Part shown: piece after piece, positions 45,806 through 54,499 of the stretch
Numbering within the stretch: position 1 is the first letter of the stretch
How the letters are laid out: the number at the start of each line of letters is the position of its first letter
Assembly: GCF_001053095.1 (NCBI RefSeq)
Contig: NZ_CGBP01000031.1
Span: 1 to 55,897 of the forward strand
Length of the DNA stretch: 55,897 nt
DNA from: Yersinia similis
GTDB taxonomy: Bacteria > Pseudomonadota > Gammaproteobacteria > Enterobacterales > Enterobacteriaceae
Direction: 5' to 3'
Notes under the pieces: generated by a model
Told to the model about the DNA's origin: nothing
Seen by the model: only the letters and a program-made list of their open reading frames with translations
Databases searched by the model: none
Translations under genes and position numbers: made by a program

Positions 45806-46558
45806 TCAAAGGTACTTCTTAAATGCCCCCACCACCACCGACACCACCACGCCCAGAGCCACCGCTGCTGGCAGTAGCAGTAAATTGGGCCACACCGCTG
45901 TTGGCCAGGACAAATACAGCATGCAAGGCCCATACATCGCAGGTTTAACAAAGCGTTTGGCGTGATGATAAATAAAACTGGATTCGTAACCGGCACCATA
46001 ACGTCGCAGGTCTCGGCGAACCAAACCGTCCACGACGCCATTGGCACACACCATGATAAACAGCGGGATAGACAGCACCAAAATGGCCACTCGGATGGAG
46101 AAAATAACCGTTATATAGACTGTCGCCTGTAAATATTCCCAGAGCACCCTGGCCAGCCAACTACCGAAAAGATTGAGTGCCTGAAGCGCCTCTTCCGGTG
46201 TATTTACCTGTCGTCCCTCATTTATCCAGCGAATAAAGCCGCTATCTACAAACAGCCATTGGTAAGCCTGTTGAATCCAATAACCAATGAGCGTAGCCGG
46301 TTCGGACATCAACAGACTGCGGGTAAAACCCTCAGATAAATATGCGCTTTCTGTGAGCATCACCTGCCTGCTGTGTTCTGCCCCTTCGCTGGCCCAGAAA
46401 AATGTTATGCCGATGTACTCAATCAATAAGCTGACCAGCCATGACGCCAGCAAGATGCCGATAATTGTCCACGGCAGATGCCAGAACAGAGACATAAACA
46501 GGCCCGGTTTTTTAGGTGGTTCAACGTTCCGTCGTGGCGGCGTATTCTCCTGAACCAT
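45806..46558 (-). CDS. ICE membrane protein (PFL_4697/TIGR03747)
   Basis: 250-aa protein with four or more transmembrane helices, including SLFWHLPWTIIGILLASWL near the N-terminus and VAILVLSIPLFIMVCANGVVDGL followed by VRRDLRRYGAG. It lies directly after the coupling-protein gene (one-base overlap), as in related ICEs. Role in transfer not defined. Confidence 0.86.
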   Translation of the reverse strand: MVQENTPPRRNVEPPKKPGLFMSLFWHLPWTIIGILLASWLVSLLIEYIGITFFWASEGAEHSRQVMLTESAYLSEGFTRSLLMSEPATLIGYWIQQAYQWLFVDSGFIRWINEGRQVNTPEEALQALNLFGSWLARVLWEYLQATVYITVIFSIRVAILVLSIPLFIMVCANGVVDGLVRRDLRRYGAGYESSFIYHHAKRFVKPAMYGPCMLYLSWPTAVWPNLLLLPAAVALGVVVSVVVGAFKKYL

Positions 46559-48678
46559 TAATTTTCAGCGTCCCCTTGACTAAAATCTGACGCGGCCAAA
46601 ATATCGGACGGTAGCGCACTCCCCAACCACCAATTTTCCCCAGTACGGTAATTCTGCTGCATGTATTCGACTATCCGGCTGATACTTTCCGGCATCAACG
46701 GATCATTGCTACCATCAGGAAGAGGCATTCTGACCTTCCACAGTTGCCCACCTTCGAGCAGTGCAAACGCCTGACCTTTGGGCAGGTTGATAATATCTGC
46801 TGGCGTGACCATGGGCATACGGATGCTACTCACACGGTCTTGTACATTACTGGTGAAATCAGAATCCTGCTCAAGGTTAGTCATATCCGTTACGCCAGAG
46901 ACCAGCGTTTTAGTATAAACATCAACTTCCGGCAGTTGGCTGGTCAGCAGTTCGGCGGTGCTGTTTTCACGTACCCTTAGCATAATCAGGGAGTTGAAAT
47001 TACCAACAACCTGCTTCGCTTTAGCACTACTGCCCACTCGCGCTTCAATGTCTGAAAGCGTCTGAGTGTACGCCGTCACCTGGATACCTGCCCCGCCCCC
47101 TTTGTTAATTAATGGGATGAACTCATCCCCCATCAACTCGTTGAACTCGTCGCAATGCAGGTTAATCGGCACTTTCTTCTGCGTTTTAGCGCCAATTTCA
47201 TCACTGATGCCAAATTTGTAGATATGGCCCGCAACTGAGACCAGATCAGCAAACATACTGTTGCCCACCGCCGACGCCACTTCAGGATCAGACAGTGCAT
47301 CGAGACCGACATACACAATCCCCTTTTTACGGATCACTTCCTGCCAGTCAAAAATCGGCCGCGTATCATTCATATCATTGTAATCAGGTGCCAGCAGAGC
47401 CGCGGTTTTACCGGTAGTGAGCTTTTCCAGCAGTGGCAGTAACGAAGCCACGATCTTGTCAAAATAGGTACGATCATAACGAACCGCACTGCGTAGACCA
47501 TCCAGCACTGGATCCCACAATTTCTTGCCGGCATCACTGCTGAGTACCGTCTCGATCGCCCACACTTTCATGGCATTGGCCTGGCCCTGCATATTTCGGG
47601 GAAGATCACGCTCTTTCAGCATGTTCGAACTGATCACGTTCTGAACATTCAGCCAGAGCTGAGGGGCTTGTACTGTCAGCAGGTTTTCTACATAAGTCTC
47701 ATAAAGTTCGCCAATATTGGTCACATAACGCAGGATGAGCCCGTAATCAGGGCGCTGCCCAAGGGCGACTAATGCGCGGGTAATGATGTTCACAAAGCGC
47801 CAGGCGAATTCACGAAACGCGGCTGAATTACCTTCACCGGATAATTGCCCGGCCACGCGTGAAGCGACTTCAGAGATACGGCTGAAGCGACCTATGGCGT
47901 TGTAACGGGCGCTGATATCTGGCCAGCCCAGATGGAATACGTAAAACTCATTCTCCCTCCCCGCTCTACGCGTTTCCGCCCACATACGTTTAAGCAGATC
48001 GGCATCCCCTTTAGGATCGAACATGACGGTCACGTCCCCGCGACGAATATCTTGCGTGACCAGCACCTCTGCTAAACGAGTTTTCCCCACGCGAGTGGTT
48101 CCGATAACCAGCGTGTGGCCGACACGTTCTCCCAAGTCATACAGAACGTCACGTTCATTTAATTCAACACCGTGATAGATTGGGCTGCCCCCGACGGGCG
48201 GCAGCGGTCTTACCGGATTTAAACCCGTATCGGCCTGCGTCAGCCGACACAACCATGGCAAGCGAGATTCCAGACGTTTTTCCAAATCCCGAGCCATACG
48301 ATAGATAACCGATGGCTGCACATAATGTTCGGTCTCTGGACGACGCGCTTCCAGCAGCCGCTGCGTGTGTTTTTGTGTCCACTGAAACCCGCGCCCCAGA
48401 AACAGATATCGGTGACTAATGGGGATGTGTCGGCTACTCATTGCATAACGGGGCAGCCGCCGGATATTGCGCCGATAGCGCAGAATACGCAGCCCCTGGT
48501 GGGTTCGTTTCAAAGCAAAAACACTAAAGCCCGCCGCCGTCACCCAACTAACAGACGGTGCCAATGCCACCGCCCAGGGTGCCGTCAGGCAAATGTAAGT
48601 GGCGCTCCACGCCGTGGCTGCCGTGTACAATTCGACGGCGGGACGCAACAGGGATTCCATCACATATTTATCGCTCAT
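46558..48678 (-). CDS. traD: Type IV coupling protein TraD (SXT/TOL type, TIGR03743)
   Basis: 706-aa inner-membrane ATPase that links the relaxosome to the mating channel. Two N-terminal membrane helices (about 15-55) precede the ATPase domain with Walker A VIGTTRVGKTRLAEV (about residue 185-195), VMFDPKGD, and LHCDEFNEL as Walker B. VTAYTQTLSDIEAR follows. It sits between the PFL_4695-type and PFL_4697-type genes as expected. Confidence 0.93.
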   Translation of the reverse strand: MSDKYVMESLLRPAVELYTAATAWSATYICLTAPWAVALAPSVSWVTAAGFSVFALKRTHQGLRILRYRRNIRRLPRYAMSSRHIPISHRYLFLGRGFQWTQKHTQRLLEARRPETEHYVQPSVIYRMARDLEKRLESRLPWLCRLTQADTGLNPVRPLPPVGGSPIYHGVELNERDVLYDLGERVGHTLVIGTTRVGKTRLAEVLVTQDIRRGDVTVMFDPKGDADLLKRMWAETRRAGRENEFYVFHLGWPDISARYNAIGRFSRISEVASRVAGQLSGEGNSAAFREFAWRFVNIITRALVALGQRPDYGLILRYVTNIGELYETYVENLLTVQAPQLWLNVQNVISSNMLKERDLPRNMQGQANAMKVWAIETVLSSDAGKKLWDPVLDGLRSAVRYDRTYFDKIVASLLPLLEKLTTGKTAALLAPDYNDMNDTRPIFDWQEVIRKKGIVYVGLDALSDPEVASAVGNSMFADLVSVAGHIYKFGISDEIGAKTQKKVPINLHCDEFNELMGDEFIPLINKGGGAGIQVTAYTQTLSDIEARVGSSAKAKQVVGNFNSLIMLRVRENSTAELLTSQLPEVDVYTKTLVSGVTDMTNLEQDSDFTSNVQDRVSSIRMPMVTPADIINLPKGQAFALLEGGQLWKVRMPLPDGSNDPLMPESISRIVEYMQQNYRTGENWWLGSALPSDILAASDFSQGDAEN

Positions 48679-48736
48679 ATCGGCTCCTTATCATCTTCTC
48701 CCTGGTGGGCGACAGGACATAATCTCCTGATGAACA

Positions 48737-49258
48737 TTACTGAGTCAGCCCCTTGTCAGTAATGAGCAAAGGGTAATGTGTCAGTTGCAAACGGTGGGCA
48801 AGATCACTGCCAGAAACCGGGGCCATTTCAACCTCGGGAACCAGCGCATTCAAACTCTGCAAGCGAGACAGGCTGGTCACATTAACCACAAATCCTGTGG
48901 CCCCTATTCGTTGCAATTTATTGGCGTGCAGTGCGAGCCACTGCCGCGACAGCTCATCATCACCCACAATAAAAATCGGCGGTATACCCGGAAGATTAAG
49001 CGTTCGCGCTGAAACGGCTCCCGGAGTCAGTTCGGGAGTATGAACAGGCAGTGCCGCAGCGATGGATATCGATGTCGGAGGCGAAGGTAGCACCCATTTT
49101 TCCGCTGGTGAAAATTCGTTAGGCTGGGTACTAACGGCATCCAGGTAAGGTTCGGCCGACTCACCACCGAGGTCGCCAACCACCGTCAATGCGGCATAAT
49201 TTATCGGGGAGATGAGAATGGCAGACATCATTAATAATGCAGTGAACAATAATTTCAT
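48737..49258 (-). CDS. ICE protein (PFL_4695/TIGR03765)
   Basis: 173-aa exported protein with an N-terminal signal and the motif VVGDLGGESAEPYL; C-terminal LQRIGATGFVVNVTSLSRLQSLNALVP and HYPLLITDKGLTQ. Family members are restricted to ICEs of this group and have no known activity. It overlaps the transglycosylase gene by four bases. Confidence 0.85.
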   Translation of the reverse strand: MKLLFTALLMMSAILISPINYAALTVVGDLGGESAEPYLDAVSTQPNEFSPAEKWVLPSPPTSISIAAALPVHTPELTPGAVSARTLNLPGIPPIFIVGDDELSRQWLALHANKLQRIGATGFVVNVTSLSRLQSLNALVPEVEMAPVSGSDLAHRLQLTHYPLLITDKGLTQ

Positions 49259-49893
49259 TTTGGCTCAATCCAGATGAGTGGATGGTTAACCGATGTAACA
49301 TCAGAGATGGTCGTCTTGCTTGATACTGCAATGTGTACTGGAGCCAGGGTGTCTAATTTGCGACGCACAATGGCGATATAATTAGCAGCGGGTTTTCCAC
49401 CGGCAGGATGGTGATAGCAGCCCGCTGCGTTTATCCAGCTACCCGCGCGGTTTTCATAGCAGGCACGAAGAATCTGCGCAGCGACACGCAAATTGGTGTT
49501 AGGGTCAAAAACATCATAAAAAGAAGGGAAAAGATGGCCATTCCAACCCAAATTGACCTGGGCAATGCCCACGTCAATACGCTTCAGTGGTGCCTGGCGA
49601 ACGAATCTGAGTAGTGCGTGCCACGCCTCCTCCCGGGTTTCATAGCGATACCCTTTGCCTGCCACATTAATCGTCCATGGCCACGGACGCTCTCCGCCCT
49701 TAAAGCGCCGTGAACTTTCAACCAGCGCCAGCGAGTATAGAAACGCCGCTGGTACTCGGGCTTCAGCGGCGATTTCCCTATAGATCGAGGGGATTGTCTG
49801 CAATGTGGGATGAGTTTTGGCTGATGCTGGCAAGCCGTTGCCCAATATAAACAACATCAGGAAGATTGCGGTCAGAATGCTGCGATTAGCCAT
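49255..49893 (-). CDS. Conjugation-associated lytic transglycosylase
   Basis: 212-aa exported SLT-type muramidase: signal peptide (AIFLMLFILGNGLPASA), catalytic Glu in LYSLALVESSRRF, then INVAGKGYRY and IDVGIAQVNLGWNGH. It should open peptidoglycan for assembly of the transfer channel, like VirB1. The start at 49893 has GGGGAG; the longer frame to 49950 lies inside the neighbouring gene. Confidence 0.88.
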   Translation of the reverse strand: MANRSILTAIFLMLFILGNGLPASAKTHPTLQTIPSIYREIAAEARVPAAFLYSLALVESSRRFKGGERPWPWTINVAGKGYRYETREEAWHALLRFVRQAPLKRIDVGIAQVNLGWNGHLFPSFYDVFDPNTNLRVAAQILRACYENRAGSWINAAGCYHHPAGGKPAANYIAIVRRKLDTLAPVHIAVSSKTTISDVTSVNHPLIWIEPK

Positions 49894-50690
49894 CCATTCT
49901 CCCCTTTTCGCAGAATAACGGGCATTTGGCCTTGACCGTATTGTCGCCATAAACCGCGATCGTGATTTAGAGTGACCTGTCCGGCCCTCACTCTATCCAC
50001 TGGAATATTTCGGCTGGCAGCCCATTGACGTACTGAGCCATCTTTTCCGTCGCTGCCTACCAGGTAAATATCAACGGCGCTATTATTGGTGAGAAGCGCA
50101 GCCAGCCTGACGTCACAACGAGCGCAGTTATCACGGACAAACAGCGCCAGCCGACCACGGCTATCGGGTACGATACTGCCCGTACTCCCCATATTTACCG
50201 ACAACACCCCCGAATAGAGGCGATTCCAGGCGGCGTTGACCTCACGTTGAAATGCCAGTTCTTTCTCTGTCCGCTGATATTCTTCTTTCACCCAAAGTTC
50301 AGCCAAACGACGACGCTCTGCTGACGTTTCACTTTCCACACCAAGCATCGTCAGAGGATCCAGCCCCGGTGACTGTACGCCACGCTTACCTTGCTGTAAT
50401 TGCAGATATTTTTGCCATTCAACATCACTTAGCCCCCACTGCCGGGGATTCTGTCTGGACTGAAGCTGTACTGATTTTTCCTGCAACGTTTCAAGTGCTG
50501 AACTGTAATCCGTGACATTACTTGCCAAATTCGCGTGGGCAGAATTCGAACCGACGACTAAAACCAGTGCTGCAACGGTGTAAGGGAGGCGTTTCAGTAA
50601 TTGCGCTTTTTGAAGCGTAAAGCGTGGGGAGCGATTCAAACCGATAGGATCAGCGACTGGGGCATTATTCAGCAAGGTTGCGGGCGACAT
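49872..50690 (-). CDS. ICE protein (PFL_4693/TIGR03759)
   Basis: 272-aa protein with one hydrophobic segment (about 33-52), a helical middle (LQEKSVQLQSRQNPRQWGLS), and a C-terminal domain with a CARC pair (FVRDNCARCDVRLAALL) resembling a thioredoxin-like redox fold. AAGGA precedes the ATG. It may assist disulfide formation in cysteine-rich partners such as the TraU-like protein; that is inference. Confidence 0.85.
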   Translation of the reverse strand: MSPATLLNNAPVADPIGLNRSPRFTLQKAQLLKRLPYTVAALVLVVGSNSAHANLASNVTDYSSALETLQEKSVQLQSRQNPRQWGLSDVEWQKYLQLQQGKRGVQSPGLDPLTMLGVESETSAERRRLAELWVKEEYQRTEKELAFQREVNAAWNRLYSGVLSVNMGSTGSIVPDSRGRLALFVRDNCARCDVRLAALLTNNSAVDIYLVGSDGKDGSVRQWAASRNIPVDRVRAGQVTLNHDRGLWRQYGQGQMPVILRKGENGWLIAAF

Positions 50691-50748
50691 AGCACTTTAT
50701 CCTTCTCGCCATTCAGAAAGATGTAAGGTGCAAAAATAGAAGAACTGT

Positions 50749-50772
50749 GGCGATGTTTAACTCAACATCGCC
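50749..50772. terminator. Terminator-like hairpin
   Basis: GGCGATGTT (50749-50757), loop of six, AACATCGCC (50764-50772). It lies between two reverse-strand genes, after the 110-aa gene. On the reverse strand it is followed by ACAGTTCTTCTATTTTT, a loose T-rich tract. Confidence 0.5.
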
Positions 50773-50781
50773 CGTTAAAAA

Positions 50782-51114
50782 TTACAGACAAATATCAGTA
50801 GGCTGAGGATCCATGTTTTGAATATCGGCCCTGATAAGTTGCTCTAATTGAGTCAGCGCAGTGGTCAATGAATTGATAGTGTTCAGGCTGTGGCCCAACT
50901 GATAAAGGCTGGTTGGCGTAAATTCCAATACATTGTGACCAGAAAAGGTGACCAGGGAATCGCCCAAATAGTCCAAACAATGGCATAGCCCAGTACGCGC
51001 TTCGTCGCAATAATCTGCCAGTTGCAGACAATCATCGGTATTCATGCCGGAAAAGCTCAACTTAGCCATGACGTCGGCCATGTTGGAATCAAAAATATCG
51101 GTATCAAATAGCAT
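50782..51114 (-). CDS. Unrecognised 110-aa ICE protein
   Basis: Acidic, helical protein (MLFDTDIFDSNMADVMAKL...) with three cysteines clustered at CDEARTGLCHCLDYLG and no recognised family. The start at 51114 has GGAGA. It overlaps the upstream small gene by 11 bases, so they form an operon. Confidence 0.6.
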   Translation of the reverse strand: MLFDTDIFDSNMADVMAKLSFSGMNTDDCLQLADYCDEARTGLCHCLDYLGDSLVTFSGHNVLEFTPTSLYQLGHSLNTINSLTTALTQLEQLIRADIQNMDPQPTDICL

Positions 51115-51310
51115 GACCGTTCTCCAATGGTTTACAGGAAACAAATACCAGTGAAGATCCGTTCAGCAGACTACGTGCTTCACTTTCCGTGGTCGCCAGT
51201 ACTGAGATGAGGCGCAAGGGATGTAACTCAGATAACAACGTGTTGGAGCGGGCATTAAGGAAGGTGTAGAGCTTTGAATATGCACGTATGTTACTATTAG
51301 CGTTAGCCAT
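51104..51310 (-). CDS. Small Icd/Ash-like ICE protein
   Basis: 68-aa protein (MANANSNIRAYSKLYTFLNA...) whose second half, LRLISVLATTESEARSLLNG followed by SSLVFVSCKPL, has the pattern of Icd/Ash-like proteins of P4-like phages and islands. That resemblance is weak and based on pattern memory. A start further upstream (51373) is less likely because family members begin close to this point. Confidence 0.5.
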   Translation of the reverse strand: MANANSNIRAYSKLYTFLNARSNTLLSELHPLRLISVLATTESEARSLLNGSSLVFVSCKPLENGHAI

Positions 51311-51375
51311 AGCATTACCTCGTATAATGGTGTGGTTAGATGCCCTGTGAGTGTTCGCGCACCCACGGGGCATTG

Positions 51376-51408
51376 TTGTTTTATGGCGACCATGTAATTA
51401 CAATGGTC
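51376..51408 (+). promoter_or_regulatory. Promoter with palindromic operator upstream of the RHH gene
   Basis: TTGTTT (51376-51381) and TACAAT (51399-51404) are spaced 17 bp, a good sigma-70 promoter. An inverted repeat GACCAT (51388-51393) and ATGGTC (51403-51408) covers the -10 box. The core ACCAT-N9-ATGGT equals that at 17501-17519. Autoregulation by the ribbon-helix-helix protein encoded just downstream is plausible. Confidence 0.6.
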
Positions 51409-51444
51409 GGTACCATGAAGACATCATAAATTAGGGTAATTACC

Positions 51445-51618
51445 ATGTCAACACCAGAAGAGAAACGTTCACCTCAATATCAGATGCGTCTTCTAGCAGA
51501 ATTTCGTGCGCAGTTGGAAGAACAAGCCCGTAAAGATGGTGATGCTTCCCTTGCGACGTGGATAAAAAGGATATTGCGTAAAGAGTTACGCGAAAGAGGC
51601 ATTGAACCTAAAGGTTAG
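51445..51618 (+). CDS. Ribbon-helix-helix (Arc/CopG-like) DNA-binding protein
   Basis: 57-aa protein: a short strand region YQMRLLAEFRAQLEEQARKDG, then SLATWIKRILRKELRERG, the strand-helix-helix layout of Arc/CopG-type repressors. AGGGTAAT lies before the ATG. It runs opposite to its neighbours, with its own promoter and an overlapping palindrome, so it probably represses itself and perhaps other ICE genes. Confidence 0.65.
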   Translation: MSTPEEKRSPQYQMRLLAEFRAQLEEQARKDGDASLATWIKRILRKELRERGIEPKG

Positions 51619-51710
51619 TGGGATCATAAAAACAGATAGACTGACTGATTGGCCTTGGGAACTTTTTAGGTCAATCAAACAGCCAGAAAAAAATGGGCTG
51701 TTTGCTTTTG

Positions 51711-52007
51711 TTAAGCAGTAGTACTTACCTGACGCTGAACCGAGCGAACGATAGAGAAAAAATTACGCACAGTTGGGTTGCTGCCAGGAGCCAGCATTTG
51801 CATGACAGATTTGCTGTTTTTCCCAATATCTTCACCTACGGTAACAAACCCGCCAGTAGCGAGTATCAGCCAGCGTAAAATCACTGCTGCGAAATCAAAT
51901 TCACCCTCGGCAATCAGTTCTTTTGCCTCATCAAACATCGCCTGACGATAATCAGGATCTTCGCGCATCTCTTGCACGATCCGTTCGTTAACAGAAACTG
52001 CAGGCAT
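51711..52007 (-). CDS. Addiction-module antidote (HigA-like, TIGR02684)
   Basis: 98-aa antitoxin matching the HigA-like antidote family: DPDYRQAMFDEAKELIAEGEFDFAAVILRWLI-type opening, then VGEDIGKNSKSVMQMLAPGSNPTVRNFFSIV, a helix-turn-helix. Its partner toxin gene lies two bases upstream but is 5'-truncated, leaving an orphan antidote. Confidence 0.8.
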   Translation of the reverse strand: MPAVSVNERIVQEMREDPDYRQAMFDEAKELIAEGEFDFAAVILRWLILATGGFVTVGEDIGKNSKSVMQMLAPGSNPTVRNFFSIVRSVQRQVSTTA

Positions 52008-52009
52008 AA

Positions 52010-52288
52010 TTATTTACTTCTCTTTTCTTCCAGATAACACCTACGATATTTCTCAGTATTATCAAGATCTTTGTCCTGAGTCGATTTATCTCCAGCACAT
52101 AATAAGATGATTAGCTCATCACCATCCTGCATCAAATACAGTCGGATACCCGGCCCCCAATTAATGCGATATTCACCGATACCGGGGCGACCACTGAGCC
52201 ATTTTACAGATGACGTATTCCCTACCATTAAACGCGCGATAGCCGAGTCAATTTTAAGTGTTGCAATAAACAGCCATACAGGGCTATC
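52010..52288 (-). pseudogene. Truncated HigB/RelE-type toxin (PF05973)
   Basis: The remaining frame encodes LKIDSAIARLMVGN, GIGEYRINWGPGIRLYLM and ELIILLCAGDKSTQDKD, the conserved C-terminal two-thirds of Gp49/HigB-like toxins. The first 25 or so residues (usual opening strand with a Trp/Phe-rich segment) are missing: an in-frame TGA occurs at 52289-52291, exactly in a repeat-like sequence (GGCTATCTCAGTATT). An ATG at 52226 could start a 72-aa remnant. Toxicity is unlikely. Confidence 0.75.
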
Positions 52289-52294
52289 TCAGTA

Positions 52295-52633
52295 TTACCC
52301 TACAGAAACCTGTACAGGTTTACCAATACGATTCAGCATATTAACCAATGAATCAATGGTGAATTTACTCGTTTTTTTGTTCACTACATCAGAAACTCGG
52401 GGGCGGGAAATATGCAGCACAGTGGCTACATCCGCTTGTTTCATCTTTTTATCAGTGATCCATACAGTAATTTCATCCATCAGCTTTTCCTTTATCGCTA
52501 ATGTATTTTCTATCTCACGCATGGAATCTGCATAAAGCAATGCGGCTTCTTGCTCGTCAAAGCCAAGTTCAGCAAATATATTTGCCCCAGCCGGGGTGAT
52601 ATGGCGAGTTTTAGTATCAATTTTGGCGGTCAT
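52295..52633 (-). CDS. higA: HigA-type XRE antitoxin
   Basis: 112-aa antitoxin with a helix-turn-helix at about residues 62-105 (MKQADVATVLHISRPRVSDVVNKK) and a helical N-terminal part (NIFAELGFDEQEAALLYADS). It overlaps the toxin gene by four bases and follows it, the HigB-HigA order. It should neutralise the toxin and repress the shared promoter. Confidence 0.85.
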   Translation of the reverse strand: MTAKIDTKTRHITPAGANIFAELGFDEQEAALLYADSMREIENTLAIKEKLMDEITVWITDKKMKQADVATVLHISRPRVSDVVNKKTSKFTIDSLVNMLNRIGKPVQVSVG

Positions 52634-52992
52634 TTGCTATACCTCCTTTGTTCAACCAGCGTGCTATAGCGCACTTTGGCAATGTCTTTATCGCGTTTAC
52701 TTGTTTGCTGGGTCTTTTTCTGGAAGCTATGCAAAATATAAATAGCGTCATCAAACTTTGCCAGATACATCACCCGATAGATTCCATTAGCATCACGCAT
52801 CCGAATTTCATTTACGCCAGAACCTATATCAGAAAATGGTTTCCAATCTTCAGGCTCTAATCCGCACTGTATCTTATGAAGTTGATAACCCACGTCTTTA
52901 CGTGCATTAATAGGGAAAGCCATTAAGTCATCAAATGACGACCCCAACCAAATAATGTCCTTTTCCTCTCGTAAGGTTGATTTTTTCTGCAT
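52630..52992 (-). CDS. higB: HigB/Gp49-type toxin
   Basis: 120-aa RelE-superfamily mRNA interferase-like toxin of the phage Gp49 group: IIWLGSSFDDLMAFP, VGYQLHKIQCGLEPEDWKPF, VNEIRMRDANGIYRVMYLA and ILHSFQKKTQQT, with the conserved Arg-rich and Lys-containing C-terminal strand. First gene of the pair, preceded by GGAGGCG and by a palindromic operator. Confidence 0.87.
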   Translation of the reverse strand: MQKKSTLREEKDIIWLGSSFDDLMAFPINARKDVGYQLHKIQCGLEPEDWKPFSDIGSGVNEIRMRDANGIYRVMYLAKFDDAIYILHSFQKKTQQTSKRDKDIAKVRYSTLVEQRRYSK

Positions 52993-53374
52993 AACGCCTC
53001 CTTGCTGTATAAAATTTTATACAAATAGCGATGGCAGTCAAGTAAAATGTTATTATCGTTGGTTTCACACTAATGCAGGGAAGGGGACACGCCAGTAGCC
53101 TGAGCAAACTCATCCTGCTTTAGTTCCACTTTTTGCGCGGATAGCTTTGGCATCTGGCAAAGTGATTGTAGTGACTCACACGGCGTAAGAGTAGTAAGGT
53201 GCCTTTATGCCCGATTAAGGACAGCAATAAGGATATACATGCGACCAGTGTACCGCCTACGGACGCGTGGGACATGTGATGGAATTTGTGTGAAGGATGA
53301 CACAAGGAAATGTATTTATTGGCGTAAACTGTGAATCTCTATTACATAAACATTTTAAGTAAACAGGAATAGGT
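52993..53374. other. Intergenic region upstream of higBA
   Basis: Contains the higBA operator (53006-53023) and must contain the promoter for the forward 303-aa gene. A few short frames are present but none has a ribosome site or recognised motif. Confidence 0.4.
53006..53023. promoter_or_regulatory. Palindromic higBA operator
   Basis: TGTATAAAATTTTATACA is a perfect 18-bp palindrome 14 bases upstream of higB. Its TATAAAAT also resembles a -10 element. HigA-type repressors bind such sites, so autoregulation of the toxin-antitoxin operon is expected. Confidence 0.7.
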
Positions 53375-54286
53375 ATGATGGATAATTCTATTAATGTAAA
53401 AATTAATAAATTAGACAAAGAATATGCACGAAAAGGTGTTCCATTCCATCAACGGCCATTACAGGCGGTAATGGATATTTTGAATATATCGTCAGTGATT
53501 GGTGCTATTGAACATCCTCAATTTAACTATATTGTTAATATATATGGGCAGCTTATTCCTGAAACTATTGTAACTTGGCCTGGTATGGGAACAGGATTAG
53601 TGACTTCAATAGATCGTGTAAAAAGTTTCACGATGGGTATCGCTTATGGTTGCCCTGAAATTAATGTTGACCGTGGGCTGGGGTTTGATAGCCACGAACA
53701 ATGGAGTAGCTGGTGTCGAAACGATAGGAAAATTGTAGCGGACTCATACTTTGCATATGCTGATGCGTATGATTTGATTTACGGCATTGATGATCTTAGT
53801 CATTCAGCAAATCCTGATGTGATAGCCCTATTGGACCTAACGGCCTCTAATCTAGAGGTTATCGCTCATACATTACCTAATACATATATTAGTGGATCTG
53901 TTATCCAACCAATTTGTATGACCGTGGAGTTGGCGCTGAAAGGAGTATTAATTCATTTAGGGCTATCGAAGAGCGAAATAAAAAATCTTGGACATGACCA
54001 TACTGCTTTGTGGGAGAGTTTAATATCTAAAGCTGGACATAGAGATGATGTACTCATAAAAAATATAATTAAGCGCTTCCCCGATTATATTGATTCTCGT
54101 TATAAGAGATCTGAACTTTCCCGTATACAAACAGTAAAACTAGCCCTTGGTGCTCAATTTATTGCAGCATCGACATTAAGGCGCGTAACTCAACGAGATC
54201 TTGCACTAACAATGGAACTGAATAATTTCCCTGAGCATGCAATACGCCAAAAATTTGCAAACTCATTTTCAAAGGGGGCTTGGTAG
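53375..54286 (+). CDS. Unrecognised 303-aa protein, possibly HEPN-like
   Basis: No family identified with certainty. The C-terminal half (about 180-290) is helical, with PICMTVELALKGVLIHLG and NLGHDHTALWESLI, the arrangement seen in HEPN-type proteins (helical hairpins with a conserved E-x-K/LK and H-x-L). The N-terminal half mentions YGQLIPETIVTWPGMG without a known fold. A ribosome site (AGGAATAGGT) precedes two ATGs. AT-rich and isolated, it looks like accessory cargo. Confidence 0.6.
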   Translation: MMDNSINVKINKLDKEYARKGVPFHQRPLQAVMDILNISSVIGAIEHPQFNYIVNIYGQLIPETIVTWPGMGTGLVTSIDRVKSFTMGIAYGCPEINVDRGLGFDSHEQWSSWCRNDRKIVADSYFAYADAYDLIYGIDDLSHSANPDVIALLDLTASNLEVIAHTLPNTYISGSVIQPICMTVELALKGVLIHLGLSKSEIKNLGHDHTALWESLISKAGHRDDVLIKNIIKRFPDYIDSRYKRSELSRIQTVKLALGAQFIAASTLRRVTQRDLALTMELNNFPEHAIRQKFANSFSKGAW

Positions 54287-54304
54287 CCTAACAACTGATT
54301 CGCG

Positions 54305-54499
54305 ATGATCCTAGATGTCCCGGAATGTTATTTTTACATCGTAGATGATGTTTTTGCAGCGGCTGTACTTCTGATGTACCACACACATCAGGTTCCGTTT
54401 TTGCAACATCCTGACTATGAAAAACTAAAGCAGGCTGAAAAGTTAGTCGATCAGCTACAAAAATTAATAGTTGAGTTAACAAATAATTCTCTTAGATAA
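54305..54499 (+). CDS. Small 64-aa protein downstream
   Basis: MILDVPECYFYIVDDVFAAAVL...; C-terminal half is a charged helix (LKQAEKLVDQLQKLIVEL). It begins 19 bases after the 303-aa gene and may be co-transcribed. No family recognised and no strong ribosome site. Confidence 0.4.
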   Translation: MILDVPECYFYIVDDVFAAAVLLMYHTHQVPFLQHPDYEKLKQAEKLVDQLQKLIVELTNNSLR

